A DNA stretch of 64,000 bases from JAWKIW01 sp046331175 (GTDB taxonomy: Bacteria > Actinomycetota > Acidimicrobiia > Acidimicrobiales > Acidimicrobilacustridaceae). The position numbers were made by a program, and so were the translations under genes. Position 1 is the first letter of the stretch, and the number at the start of each line of letters is the position of its first letter. The DNA lies in NCBI GenBank assembly GCA_046331175.1, contig JAXLRI010000004.1:372001-436000 (forward strand), given 5' to 3'. Of this stretch, positions 40,010 through 50,490 are shown piece after piece. The notes beneath the pieces were generated by a model. It saw only the letters and a list, made by a program, of their open reading frames with translations. It made no database searches and had not been told where the DNA came from.

Positions 40010-42928
40010 ATGACAGCGGTGGGTGATCCAGGGACGGTCGCGGGCGAGCGCGACCCCGACGAGCCGGCCCCGGCCACCGGCGACGCCACCGACCTCGGCG
40101 TGCTCGACGGGGCCGAGCTGCTGCGGCGCTACAGCCGTGACGCCGTGGTCGTGATCGACACCGCCGGGTGCATCACCTGGACGAGCCCGGCCCAGGTCGA
40201 CCTCCTCGGCTACGAGCCAGAGGCCCTCCTCGGCACCGGCGCCTTCTCGTACCTCCACCCCGACGACCTCGGCCCGGCCATGCAGCGCGCCGCCGAGGCC
40301 TACGCCAGTGACACCGAGGTCGAGCCGGCCATCGCCCGGATCCGGCGGGCCGACGGCACCTGGCGCCACGTCGAGCTGGCGGCGGGCGTCCTCGAGGGCG
40401 ACGGCGAGCCGGGGCCCGACGGCCGACCGCCTGTCGCCGGCGTCGTGCTCAACCTTCGCGACGCCGAGGCCCGCATGGCCGCCGAGGCGGCGCTGCGGCA
40501 CTCCGAGGAGCGCTTCCGCACGCTGGTGCAGCACAGCACCGACGCGGTCATCGTCATCGACGAGGCCACCACCATCACCTACGCCAGCCCCGCCGTGGAG
40601 AACCTGTTCGGCCGCTCCCCCGAGGAGTTCCTCGGCACCACCGGCGTGAGCTTCGTCCACCCCGACGACAGCGATCGCATCGCCTCGATGGTCGAGGTGA
40701 TCGAGGCCCCCGGCCGGTCCCTCACCCGCGAGGTTCGCGTCCTCGACAACCAGGAGCGGTGGCGCTGGGCCGAGGCGACGGCCACCAACCTGCTCGACGA
40801 CGAGCACGTGCAGGGCATCGTCATCCACGTCCGCGACGTCAGCGAACGTCGAGCCGCGGAGGAGGCGCTGCGCGACTCCGAGCAGCTGTTCCGCTCGCTC
40901 GCGCAGTCCTCGCCCACCGGCATCTACCGGCAGGACGAGACCGGCCGGTGCGTGTACGTCAACGAGCGCTGGCAGGAGATCACCGGGCTCACCGCCGACG
41001 AGGCGCTCGGCGACGGGTGGCGGCGCATCGTCCACCCCGACGATCGGGCGTGGCTCGGGGTCGACCGCGAGCCGGGCTCGAGCGAGCCGACACCGCTGCA
41101 GGCCGAGTTCCGCGTCGTCCGCCCCAACGGCGAGACCCGATGGGTCGCCATCCGCACCGCCGCCCTCGTCGACGACGGGGGGAACCGGCAGGGCAACGTC
41201 GGCACCCTCGAGGACATCACCGACCGCATCGAGGCCCAGCGCGACAACCAGCGGCTCATCGACATCTTCGAGGCCACCAACGACCTGGTCGGCATCGCCG
41301 ACCCCGACGGCCGGCTCCTCTACCTCAACCAGGCCTCGCGCCGGTTCTTCGACCTGCCCGAGCACGGCGGGCTGGACGGGCTGAACCTGGTCGACAAGCT
41401 CCCACCGTCGGTCGTCGACCGGCTCGAGCCCGAGATCGTCCCGCTGCTCGACCGCGACGGCATGTGGAGCGGCGAGCTCAGCCTCGTCCGGGCCGACGAC
41501 GCCCTCGTGCCGGTGCTCGCCCAGCTCCTCGTCCACCGCGACGCCGAGGGTCGCATGGAGTTCTTCTCGGCGGTCATGCACGACATCTCCGAGCGCAAGG
41601 AGTTCGAGTCGGCGCTGGCCCACCAGGCCACCCACGATCCGCTCACCGGCCTGCCCAACCGCACGCTGCTGCTCGACCGCCTCGGCGTGGCCATCGACCG
41701 AGCGGTCCGCCGTGGCGGGCGGGTGGCCGTGCTCTTCCTCGACCTCGACCACTTCAAGGTCGTCAACGACAGCCTCGGCCACGCCCTCGGCGACCGCCTG
41801 TTGGTGGCCATCGCCGAGCGGTTGAAGGTCGCGCTGCGCCCTGACGACACGATCGCCCGCTTCGGCGGCGACGAGTTCGTGGTGCTGTGCGAGGAGCTGC
41901 ACGGGCGAGCGGATGCCATCGCCATCGCCGACCGGGTCAACGCCGCCGTCAGCGGGCCGTTCGTCATCGACGACGTCGAGGTCTTCGTCGGCATGAGCAT
42001 CGGCATCGCCTTCCCCGACCGCCTCGGCGACGACCTCGATCCCGCCACGCTGATCCGCGACGCCGACGCCGCCATGTACCGCGCCAAGGAGCGGGGTCGG
42101 GGCCGCTGGGAGGTGTTCGACAACGCCATGCGGGCCAGCGCCGTCGACCGCCTCGACATCGAGAACGCGCTGCGCCGGGCCATCGAGCGCCGCGAGCTGC
42201 GCGTCTTCTACCAACCGGTCGTGCACCTCGGCACCGGGGGCATCGTCGGCGTCGAGGCGCTGCTGCGGTGGGAGCACGGCGAACGGGGCCTGCTGCTGCC
42301 CGGCGACTTCATCACCGTGGCCGAGGAGACCGGCCTCATCGTCCCGTTCGGCACCTGGGTCCTCGAGCAGGCCTGCCGGCAGCTCGTGCGCTGGCAGACG
42401 GCCCACCCCGACCTGCCCCGCCTGTCGGTCGCCGTGAACCTCTCGGGCCGCCAGCTCGGCCACCCGAAGCTGGTCGACGACATCGGGGAGGTCCTCTCCG
42501 ACACCGGCATCGACCCGGCCCAGGTCGAGCTCGAGATCACCGAGAGCGTGCTGATGGACGACGTCGAGATGTCCGAGGAGACGCTCCAGCGGCTCAAGGC
42601 GCTGGGCGTGCGGCTCGCCGTCGACGACTTCGGGACCGGCTACTCGTCGCTCTCGTACCTGCGGCGCTTCCCCGTCGACCTGCTGAAGGTCGACCGCTCG
42701 TTCGTCGACGGCCTCGGCTCCGACCCGTCCGACTCCGCCATCGCCGCCGCCGTCATCACGCTCGCCCACACGCTGGGCCTCGAGGCCGTGGCCGAGGGCG
42801 TCGAGACCGAGACCCAGCTGGCCGAGCTGCGCCGGCTCGAGTGCGACACCGCCCAGGGGTTCCTCCTGGCCCGGCCGGCGCCCGGCGACGTCATCGGCGA
42901 GCTGCTCGCCTCCCGCCCCACGTGGTGA
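40010..42928 (+). CDS. Multi-PAS GGDEF-EAL signalling protein
   Basis: A 972-residue cytoplasmic protein. Four PAS domains fill the first ~530 residues (starts near LLRRYSRDAVVVIDTAGC, FRTLVQHSTDAVIVIDEAT, LFRSLAQSSPTGIYRQDETG and LIDIFEATNDLVGIADPDG). The GGDEF domain (ARFGGDEFVVLC, ~618) and EAL domain (VEALLRWEHGERG ~747; NLSGRQLG; LEITESVLM; DDFGTGYSSL; KVDRSF; EGVET) both have complete catalytic motifs, so it could synthesise or degrade cyclic di-GMP. Its GGDEF-EAL part resembles the protein encoded at 33651-36791, suggesting duplication. TACGAT at 39976-39981 may be the -10 box. Confidence 0.92.
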   Translation: MTAVGDPGTVAGERDPDEPAPATGDATDLGVLDGAELLRRYSRDAVVVIDTAGCITWTSPAQVDLLGYEPEALLGTGAFSYLHPDDLGPAMQRAAEAYASDTEVEPAIARIRRADGTWRHVELAAGVLEGDGEPGPDGRPPVAGVVLNLRDAEARMAAEAALRHSEERFRTLVQHSTDAVIVIDEATTITYASPAVENLFGRSPEEFLGTTGVSFVHPDDSDRIASMVEVIEAPGRSLTREVRVLDNQERWRWAEATATNLLDDEHVQGIVIHVRDVSERRAAEEALRDSEQLFRSLAQSSPTGIYRQDETGRCVYVNERWQEITGLTADEALGDGWRRIVHPDDRAWLGVDREPGSSEPTPLQAEFRVVRPNGETRWVAIRTAALVDDGGNRQGNVGTLEDITDRIEAQRDNQRLIDIFEATNDLVGIADPDGRLLYLNQASRRFFDLPEHGGLDGLNLVDKLPPSVVDRLEPEIVPLLDRDGMWSGELSLVRADDALVPVLAQLLVHRDAEGRMEFFSAVMHDISERKEFESALAHQATHDPLTGLPNRTLLLDRLGVAIDRAVRRGGRVAVLFLDLDHFKVVNDSLGHALGDRLLVAIAERLKVALRPDDTIARFGGDEFVVLCEELHGRADAIAIADRVNAAVSGPFVIDDVEVFVGMSIGIAFPDRLGDDLDPATLIRDADAAMYRAKERGRGRWEVFDNAMRASAVDRLDIENALRRAIERRELRVFYQPVVHLGTGGIVGVEALLRWEHGERGLLLPGDFITVAEETGLIVPFGTWVLEQACRQLVRWQTAHPDLPRLSVAVNLSGRQLGHPKLVDDIGEVLSDTGIDPAQVELEITESVLMDDVEMSEETLQRLKALGVRLAVDDFGTGYSSLSYLRRFPVDLLKVDRSFVDGLGSDPSDSAIAAAVITLAHTLGLEAVAEGVETETQLAELRRLECDTAQGFLLARPAPGDVIGELLASRPTW

Positions 42929-42985
42929 CCGCTCCGGTGCGCCCGTCGGGACGACCGTCTGCCGAGCAGGTGCAAGGATGGCCCC

Positions 42986-43411
42986 ATGGGCGTGATCGAC
43001 CACCGCGACGGGCTCGAGGTCCTCGACCGCGACGAGTGCCTCGAGCTGCTCGCCGCCGGAGCCGGCGGTGTCGGCCGCATCGCCATCGTCGAGGGCCTGC
43101 ACCCGGTGATCATGCCGGTCAACTACGCGATGGACGGCGACCGCGTGGCCTTCCGCACCTCGGCCGGCACCAAGCTCGACGCCGCCCTGCGCGACGCACT
43201 GGTGTCCTTCGAGATCGACCACCTCGACGACGACAACCGCATCGGCTGGTCCGTGGTCGTGCGCGGCCGCAGCGAGGCCGTCACCGACGAGCGCGTGCGC
43301 GAGCGGCTCGAGACGCTCGGCGTGCGGCCGTGGTCCGACGTCGAGAAGTCGAACTGGGTGACGATCGCCGCCGAGACGGTCACCGGCCGGCGCATCCCGC
43401 CCCACACCTGA
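42986..43411 (+). CDS. Pyridoxamine 5'-phosphate oxidase-family protein
   Basis: A 141-residue split-barrel flavoprotein-type protein. Typical phrases: RDECLELLAAGAGGVGRIAI at the N-terminus, HPVIMPVNYAMDGDRVAFRT (core strands) and GTKLDAALRDALVSFEIDHL. Members bind FMN, F420 or heme; the actual cofactor is unknown. No PNPOx-specific active-site motif is seen, so it is unlikely to make vitamin B6 cofactor. ATG 42986 has AAGGATGGCCCC before it. It lies ahead of the thiamine operon, but separated by ~100 bases and its own start. Confidence 0.85.
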   Translation: MGVIDHRDGLEVLDRDECLELLAAGAGGVGRIAIVEGLHPVIMPVNYAMDGDRVAFRTSAGTKLDAALRDALVSFEIDHLDDDNRIGWSVVVRGRSEAVTDERVRERLETLGVRPWSDVEKSNWVTIAAETVTGRRIPPHT

Positions 43412-43497
43412 GCCCTGGGCCCGCCGATCACCAGGCGGGCCGACGCAGCGGTCGACGCGGCGGTCGAACGCCGGGTCCGGACGCCGACGGGCGGGGC

Positions 43498-43503
43498 TAG
43501 GGT
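43498..43503 (+). promoter_or_regulatory. -10 box of the thiamine operon
   Basis: TAGGGT lies about ten bases before the first conserved riboswitch helix, a fitting place for the -10 element of the leader transcript. No clear -35 was seen. Confidence 0.45.
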
Positions 43504-43512
43504 GGGCCCCAC

Positions 43513-43604
43513 GCACACGGGGGCCCGGCGCACCGGGCTGAGATCGGGGCTGGCGGCCCCGGACCGTCCGAACCTGATCCGGGTCATGCCGGCGCAGGGA
43601 GTGT
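43513..43604 (+). promoter_or_regulatory. TPP riboswitch (THI element)
   Basis: Conserved parts are present in order: ACACGGGGGCCCG at the first helix, the CTGAGAT core, and ACCTGATCCGGGTCATGCC followed by GGCGCAGGGAGTG, the two TPP-sensing loops. Located 60 bases upstream of thiE, it would turn the thi operon down when thiamine pyrophosphate is abundant, probably by hiding the thiE ribosome site. Confidence 0.93.
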
Positions 43605-43665
43605 CCACCGCCGCCCCGTGCTCGACCGCCGGCTCCCCGCGCACCCGACCACCCGGAGCCGCGTC

Positions 43666-44337
43666 GTGGCCATCGCCCGGCTGCACCTGATCACGCCCGC
43701 CCGCCTCGACGAGCCGGCGCGCGCCGCCACCGCCGCCGCCCTGGCCGCCGGGGTGCGGTGCGTGCAGGTGCGTCGCAAGGACGGCACCGACCGCGACCGC
43801 CTGGCCGACGCCGTCGAGCTGGTCGATCGGTGCCGGGCGGCCGGCGCCACCTGCCTGGTCGACGACCGGGTCGACCTCGCCCTGGCCGCCGGCGCCGACG
43901 GCGTCCACGTCGGCCTCGACGACCTGCCCGTCGCCGACGCCCGTCGTCTGCTCGGCCCCGACGCGATCGTGGGTGCCACCTGCCGCACCCCCGACGACGC
44001 CCGCCGGGCGGCCGACGACGGCGCCTCCTACCTGGGGGTCGGGCCCGTCTTCTCGTCGTCCACCAAGACCGTCGGCCTGCCCGACCCCATCGGCCCCGCC
44101 GGCGTCGCCGCCGTCACCGCCGCCGTCGACCTGCCCGTGATCGCCATCAGCGGCATCACCGTCGAGCACGTCCCGGCCCTGCTCGACGCCGGAGCCCACG
44201 GCGTCGCCGTCATCGCCGCCGTGTACGACGCCACCGACCCGGGCGACGCCGCCGCCGCCTTCCTGGCCGCGCTCGGCGAACGACCCCGTTCCGCACCGGC
44301 GGTGGCCAGCCCGCCCGCGACGGGAGCGCCGGCATGA
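43666..44337 (+). CDS. thiE: Thiamine-phosphate synthase
   Basis: A 223-residue TIM-barrel enzyme joining HMP-PP and the thiazole phosphate to give thiamine phosphate. Key motifs: CVQVRRKDGTDRDRL (diphosphate binding), LVDDRVDLALAAGADGVHVG, GASYLGVGPVFSSSTKT and VIAISGITVEHV. GTG 43666 was chosen for the CGGAG ribosome site and distance from the riboswitch; GTG 43618 is also in frame. Its stop overlaps thiO (ATGA). A second ThiE-like gene lies later in the same operon; this copy keeps the more complete GPVFxSxTK signature. Confidence 0.9.
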   Translation: MAIARLHLITPARLDEPARAATAAALAAGVRCVQVRRKDGTDRDRLADAVELVDRCRAAGATCLVDDRVDLALAAGADGVHVGLDDLPVADARRLLGPDAIVGATCRTPDDARRAADDGASYLGVGPVFSSSTKTVGLPDPIGPAGVAAVTAAVDLPVIAISGITVEHVPALLDAGAHGVAVIAAVYDATDPGDAAAAFLAALGERPRSAPAVASPPATGAPA

Positions 44338-45452
44338 GGCTGGTCGTGGTCGGTGGCGGGGTGATCGGCCTGTCGATCGCCTGGCGGGCTGCACAGCGGG
44401 GCGCCGACGTCACCGTCGTCGACCCCGAGCCCACGCGCGGCGCCTCGTGGGTGGCCGGCGGGATGCTCGCCCCCACCGCCGAGGCCCAGCCCGGCGAGGA
44501 GGCGCTGCTGCGGCTCGGCCTCGCCTCGGCTGAGCGCTGGCCTGCCTTCGTCGACGAGCTGGAGGCCGTGTCGGGGACCGACGCCGGCATGTCGCGCGCC
44601 GGCACCCTGGTCGTCGCCCGCGACGCCGACGAGGCGGCCGACCTCGGCGTGCTCGGCGCGCTGCAGGAGCGCCTCGGCCTCGCCGCCGAGCGCCTCACGT
44701 CCCGCGAGGCCCGCCGCCTCGAGCCGGCCCTCGCCCCGAGCGTGCGGGGCGCGCTCTGGCTGCCCGACGACCACCAGGTCGACAACCGGCTCCTGCTGGC
44801 CGCGCTGGTCTCGGCGGCCGGCCGCGCCGGCGTGGTGTACGACCGGACGGTGGCCACCACGGCCGGTCGGCACCAGGTCGTGCTGGCCGACGGCCGCGGC
44901 GTCGAGGCCGACGAGGTGGTGGTGGCCACCGGCGCCCACGCCCTCCCGCTCGTCGGCGACGACGGCGCCGCCACCTGTCTGCCGGTGCGACCGGTGAAGG
45001 GCCAGATCCTGCGCGTCCGGGCGACCCCCGGGGCCGTGCTGCCCCACCGCACCGTGCGCGGCGAGGGCATCTACGTCATCCCTCGTCCGCACGGCGAGAT
45101 CGCCATCGGCGCCACCAGCGAGGAGCGCGGCTTCGACACCACGGTGACGGCCGGAGCGGTCCTCGACCTGCTGCGCGACGCGTGGGAGCTGCTCCCCGGC
45201 CTGGCCGAGGCCGAGCTGGTCGAGGCCATCGCCGGCCTGCGTCCCGGCACACCCGACAACGCGCCCCTGCTCGGGCGTCCCCGCTCCGGTGGTCCGCTCG
45301 TGGCCACCGGCCACCACCGCAACGGCGTGCTGCTGGCGCCGATCACCGCCGACCTGCTGGTCGGCCTGGCCCTCGACGGCGCCGTCGCCGGCCCCGACGA
45401 CGAGCTGCTCGCGCCGCTCTCCCCCGACCGGTTCGCGGCGGTGCCGGCATGA
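44334..45452 (+). CDS. thiO: Glycine oxidase ThiO
   Basis: A 372-residue FAD enzyme of the DAO family that oxidises glycine to dehydroglycine for thiazole formation. The FAD motif is RLVVVGGGVIGLSIAWRAA (GxGxxG), with VVDPEPTRGASWVAGGMLAP following; the substrate domain includes PVRPVKGQILRVR and IYVIPRPHGEIAIGATSEE, and the end has PLLGRPRSGGPLVATGHHRN, typical of ThiO. ATG 44334 overlaps the thiE stop and its own stop overlaps thiS, showing a tightly coupled operon. ThiO rather than radical ThiH means aerobic thiazole synthesis. Confidence 0.95.
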   Translation: MRLVVVGGGVIGLSIAWRAAQRGADVTVVDPEPTRGASWVAGGMLAPTAEAQPGEEALLRLGLASAERWPAFVDELEAVSGTDAGMSRAGTLVVARDADEAADLGVLGALQERLGLAAERLTSREARRLEPALAPSVRGALWLPDDHQVDNRLLLAALVSAAGRAGVVYDRTVATTAGRHQVVLADGRGVEADEVVVATGAHALPLVGDDGAATCLPVRPVKGQILRVRATPGAVLPHRTVRGEGIYVIPRPHGEIAIGATSEERGFDTTVTAGAVLDLLRDAWELLPGLAEAELVEAIAGLRPGTPDNAPLLGRPRSGGPLVATGHHRNGVLLAPITADLLVGLALDGAVAGPDDELLAPLSPDRFAAVPA

Positions 45453-45649
45453 ACGTCGTCCTCAACGGCGCCGCCACCGAGCTGGCCGACGGCGCCACCG
45501 TCGCCGACCTCGTCTCGACCCACCTCGACTCGCCCCGCGGCGTGGCCGTGGCCGTCAACGCCGAGGTCGTCCCCCGCTCCACCTGGCCCGATGCGCCGCT
45601 GCACGACGGCGACCGCGTCGAGCTGCTCACCGCCGCCCAGGGAGGTTGA
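45449..45649 (+). CDS. thiS: Sulfur carrier protein ThiS
   Basis: A 66-residue ubiquitin-fold protein ending in QGG, the C-terminal Gly-Gly that is thiocarboxylated and donates sulfur to the thiazole. MNVVLNGAATELADGATVAD and VAVAVNAEVVPRS are typical. ATG 45449 overlaps the thiO stop. No thiF is present in the window, so its activating enzyme must be encoded elsewhere. Confidence 0.95.
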   Translation: MNVVLNGAATELADGATVADLVSTHLDSPRGVAVAVNAEVVPRSTWPDAPLHDGDRVELLTAAQGG

Positions 45650-45650
45650 C

Positions 45651-46535
45651 GTGCCCTCCACCCGATCGACGCCCACGCCCACCGCCCCTGCGCCGGGCAC
45701 GGCCGCCCCGACCGACGACGCGCTCGTGATCGCCGGCGAGCGGTTCGGCTCGCGCCTCATCACCGGCACCGGCGGCGCGCCCAGCCTCGAGATGCTCGAG
45801 GCGGCGCTGGCGGCGTCGGGCACCGAGCTCACCACGGTGGCCCTCCGCCGCATCGACCCCACCGCGCCGGGCTCGGTGCTCGACGTGGTCGAGCGCGTCG
45901 GCGCCCGGGTGCTGCCCAACACCGCCGGCTGCTACACGGCCCAAGAAGCCGTGCTCACCGCCAAGCTCGCCCGCGACGCCTTCGCGACCGACTGGATCAA
46001 GCTCGAGGTCATCGGCGACGACCGCACGCTGCTGCCCGACGCCGCCGAGCTCCTCGAGGCCGCCGAGCTCCTGGTCGACGACGGCTTCGTGGTGCTGCCC
46101 TACACGACCGACGATCCCGTGGTCGCCCGGCGACTGGCCGCGGTCGGCTGCGCCGCGGTGATGCCGCTCGGCTCGCCCATCGGGTCGGGCTCGGGCATCC
46201 GCAACCCCTACAACCTGGCCATCATCCGCGAGCAGGTCGACGTGCCGGTCATCCTCGACGCCGGCATCGGCACCGCCTCCGATGCCGCCCTGGCCATGGA
46301 GCTGGGCTGCGACGCCGTGCTGCTGGCCACCGCCGTCACCCGGGCCCAGGACCCGGTGCGGATGGCCACCGCCATGCGGCTCGCGGTCGAGGCCGGCCGC
46401 CACGCCCGCCTCGCCGGCCGCATCCCGCGCAAGCTCTACGCCGAGGCGTCGACGTCGTTCGACGGGCTGCCCGAGCTGGCACCGCCGATCGGCGACGACC
46501 GCCCGCCGGCCCGGCCGCAGGGGGACGACGGGTGA
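45651..46535 (+). CDS. thiG: Thiazole synthase ThiG
   Basis: A 294-residue TIM-barrel enzyme assembling the thiazole phosphate from deoxyxylulose phosphate, dehydroglycine and ThiS-thiocarboxylate. The Schiff-base Lys is in DWIKLEVIGDD; other signatures are PNTAGCYTAQEAVLTAKLAR, PLGSPIGSGSGIRN and VILDAGIGTASDAALAMELG. The first ~35 residues are a Thr/Pro-rich extension (TRSTPTPTAPAPG) absent from most ThiG. GTG 45651 has GGAGGTTGAC directly before it. Its stop overlaps the next gene as GTGA. Confidence 0.95.
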   Translation: MPSTRSTPTPTAPAPGTAAPTDDALVIAGERFGSRLITGTGGAPSLEMLEAALAASGTELTTVALRRIDPTAPGSVLDVVERVGARVLPNTAGCYTAQEAVLTAKLARDAFATDWIKLEVIGDDRTLLPDAAELLEAAELLVDDGFVVLPYTTDDPVVARRLAAVGCAAVMPLGSPIGSGSGIRNPYNLAIIREQVDVPVILDAGIGTASDAALAMELGCDAVLLATAVTRAQDPVRMATAMRLAVEAGRHARLAGRIPRKLYAEASTSFDGLPELAPPIGDDRPPARPQGDDG

Positions 46536-47287
46536 CGACGCCGCCGTGGCCCTCGCCGGTGCCCGAGCTGGTGCTCCTGACCGACCGCGCCCAGCTGCCG
46601 CCCGGGCGTGACCTCACCGCCCAGGTCGCGGCGGCGGTCGGGGGTGGGGCGCGAGCCGTGGTGCTGCGCGAGAAGGACCTCGCTCGCGACCAGCGCCGAC
46701 GCCTCGCCGACGAGCTGCTCGGCCTGCTGCGCCCCGTCGGCGGCGTGCTGCTGGTGGCGTCCGACGTCACCCTGGCGCGCGAGGTCGGCGCCGACGGCGT
46801 CCACCTGGCTGCCGCCGACCCAGGGCCGGTCGCCGACGACACCGACCCCAGCACCAACCCCCACGGCGGACCTGACGCCGACGGCGGCTCGCTCATCGTC
46901 GGACGGTCCGCCCACGACCTCGACGAGCTGCTCGTCGCCCAGGCCGAGCGGGCCGGCTATGCCACCTGCTCGCCGATCTTCGCCTCGGCCTCGAAGCCGG
47001 GCTACGGCCCCGCCCTCGGCCTCGACGGCCTGCGCGCCGCGGCCTCCCGCGTGCTGGTCCCCATCTACGCGCTCGGCGGCATCACCCCCGCCAACACGGC
47101 CGCCTGCCGTACGGCCGGCGCCGCCGGCGTCGCCGTGATGGGCGAGGTCATGCGGGCGCACGACCCGGCGAGCGTCGTGGCCGACCTGCTCGCCGTCCTG
47201 CACGGGACCGCGCGCTCGGCGCCCGGCATCGCACCCGCTGCCGCGGTCGAGCCGCCGTCGGTCCACCGAATCGGGGCCCGGCCGTGA
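46532..47287 (+). CDS. Second ThiE/TenI-like thiamine-phosphate synthase-family protein
   Basis: A 251-residue TIM-barrel protein related to ThiE: AVVLREKDLARDQRRR, ASDVTLAREVGADGVHLAA, SPIFASASKPGYGPALGLD and PIYALGGITPANTAACRTAG. Two ThiE-like proteins in one operon suggest division of labour. TenI, the thiazole tautomerase, is the obvious alternative; LIVGRSAHDLDEL resembles the TenI 'GRSxHs' segment, and the SxxKxGYG loop differs from the GPxFxTxTK of true ThiE. The family is certain, the exact activity is not. GTG 46532 overlaps thiG, and the C-terminus has a ~30-residue Ala/Pro-rich tail. Confidence 0.8.
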   Translation: MTTPPWPSPVPELVLLTDRAQLPPGRDLTAQVAAAVGGGARAVVLREKDLARDQRRRLADELLGLLRPVGGVLLVASDVTLAREVGADGVHLAAADPGPVADDTDPSTNPHGGPDADGGSLIVGRSAHDLDELLVAQAERAGYATCSPIFASASKPGYGPALGLDGLRAAASRVLVPIYALGGITPANTAACRTAGAAGVAVMGEVMRAHDPASVVADLLAVLHGTARSAPGIAPAAAVEPPSVHRIGARP

Positions 47288-48105
47288 CGCCGCCGGTCGC
47301 CCTCACCATCGCCGGGTCCGACTCGGGTGGTGGCGCCGGGATCCAGGCCGACCTGCGCACCTTCGCCGCCCACCGCGTGCACGGGGCCAGTGCCATCGCC
47401 GCCCTGACCGCCCAGAACACCGTCGAGGTCCGCGGGGTTCGGGCCACGCCCACCGACTTCCTGATCGCCCAGATCGAGACCGTCCTCGACGACCTCCCGG
47501 TGGCCGCGGTCAAGACCGGCATGCTCGCCACCGCCGCCAACGTGGAGGCGGTCGCCGACCTCGCACTGGCCGGACGCCTGCCGAACCTGGTGGTCGACCC
47601 GGTGATGGTCTCCTCCAGCGGACACCGCCTGCTCGACCCGGAGGCCGAGCACGCCTACCTGCACGACCTCTTCCCGGCGGCCACGGTCATCACCCCCAAC
47701 TGCCGCGAGGCCGCCGTCCTCCTCGGCGTCGACGCCATCGCCTCCCGCGAGCAGCAGCGAGAGGCGGCCCGGACCCTGGCCGGGCTCGGGCCGCGCGTCG
47801 TGGTGGTCAAGGGCGGCGACCTGATCGATCCCGACGACCCCGACCGCTCCGTCGACATCGTGGCCCACGGCGTCACCCTCGACGAGCTGGTGTCACCCCG
47901 GATCGCCACCGCCAACAACCACGGGACCGGCTGCTCGTTCGCCGCCGCCGTCGCCGCCGGCCTGGCCCGCGGCGACGCGCCCCTCGAGTCCGTGCTCGCG
48001 GCCAAGCGCTTCGTCGCTGCCGCCATCGCCGGCGCCGCCCGCTGGCGCCTCGGCGCCGGCCACGGGCCCATCGACCACCTGGGCTGGGAGACCGCCGGCC
48101 CCTGA
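47284..48105 (+). CDS. thiD: Hydroxymethylpyrimidine/phosphomethylpyrimidine kinase
   Basis: A 273-residue ribokinase-fold enzyme phosphorylating HMP and HMP-P to HMP-PP, the partner of ThiE. Motifs: TIAGSDSGGGAGIQADLRTF at the N-terminus, VVDPVMVSSSGHRLL, VITPNCREAAVLLG and the anion hole/base NNHGTGCSFAAA. GTG 47284 overlaps the ThiE-like gene by four bases. Last gene of the coupled block; thiC follows after ~97 bases. Confidence 0.95.
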   Translation: MTPPVALTIAGSDSGGGAGIQADLRTFAAHRVHGASAIAALTAQNTVEVRGVRATPTDFLIAQIETVLDDLPVAAVKTGMLATAANVEAVADLALAGRLPNLVVDPVMVSSSGHRLLDPEAEHAYLHDLFPAATVITPNCREAAVLLGVDAIASREQQREAARTLAGLGPRVVVVKGGDLIDPDDPDRSVDIVAHGVTLDELVSPRIATANNHGTGCSFAAAVAAGLARGDAPLESVLAAKRFVAAAIAGAARWRLGAGHGPIDHLGWETAGP

Positions 48106-48202
48106 CCTGCCCGACGTCCACGCACCCGATCCGCCCCGCTCGCTCGCTCCGTACCGCCAGCCCACCGCTGCCATCCACCACCCGCCACGAGAGGCACCCA
48201 CC

Positions 48203-50056
<1,854 letters not shown>

Positions 50057-50091
50057 CGGTCGACGCCTCCGACCTTCGACCCACCGGCGCC

Positions 50092-50138
50092 ACGGACAAA
50101 CGTCCGTCATCAGCGTCCCACTTGGATACGAGGTATCC
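50092..50138. terminator. Hairpin after thiC and adjacent palindrome
   Basis: ACGGAC-AAAC-GTCCGT (50092-50107) is a 6-bp-arm hairpin 36 bases after the thiC stop, a modest terminator candidate. GGATAC-GAG-GTATCC (50124-50138), another perfect palindrome, follows and could be a protein-binding site for the TA module downstream. Both lie in a stretch of lower GC than the thiamine genes. Confidence 0.4.
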
Positions 50139-50192
50139 CCGATCGGCCCTTCCGTCGCGCCGGTACGGGCCTGGTGGGGGATGTTCGGGGAC

Positions 50193-50211
50193 AGGCGATA
50201 ACTAGGCGATA
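50193..50211. promoter_or_regulatory. Direct repeat upstream of the first TA module
   Basis: AGGCGATA occurs at 50193-50200 and 50204-50211, 11 bases apart, in the place expected for the -35 region. TATGCT (50230-50235), six bases before the antitoxin ATG, is the likely -10 box. The repeat may be where the antitoxin represses its own operon. Confidence 0.4.
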
Positions 50212-50241
50212 CCGGCGGTTGACGAGAGCTATGCTGCGGGC

Positions 50242-50490
50242 ATGACCACCCAGAAGGTCTCCGTGACGCTCGAAGCAGAGGCCATCGAGCGCGCCCGTCG
50301 CACCGCAGGACCCCGAGGCCTGTCGTCGTACCTCGACGACGCCCTGGCGGAGAAGCTCGAGCGAGACGAGAAGCGCGATGCGCTGCTCGCGTACCTCGAC
50401 GAGCTCGAGCGCGCTGACCCCACACCGGCGACGACCAAGCAACGGGCTCGAACTCGTGCCGCGAGGATCCGGGGCGAGGTCACGGCGTGA
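50242..50490 (+). CDS. Antitoxin of a VapBC-type module
   Basis: An 82-residue protein. The N-terminus TTQKVSVTLEAEAIERARRT followed by GPRGLSSYLDDALAEKLERD resembles the ribbon-helix-helix fold of antitoxins, with a charged C-terminal tail (TTKQRARTRAARIRGE) that would wrap the toxin. It overlaps the PIN-domain gene by four bases (GTGA), the classic antitoxin-toxin order. ATG 50242 follows TATGCT by six bases, suggesting leaderless translation. Confidence 0.8.
   Translation: MTTQKVSVTLEAEAIERARRTAGPRGLSSYLDDALAEKLERDEKRDALLAYLDELERADPTPATTKQRARTRAARIRGEVTA

Noticed and set aside
48106..48202. A second TPP riboswitch in front of thiC
   Set aside because: The 97 bases are C-rich and lack the CTGAGA and ACCTGATC cores.
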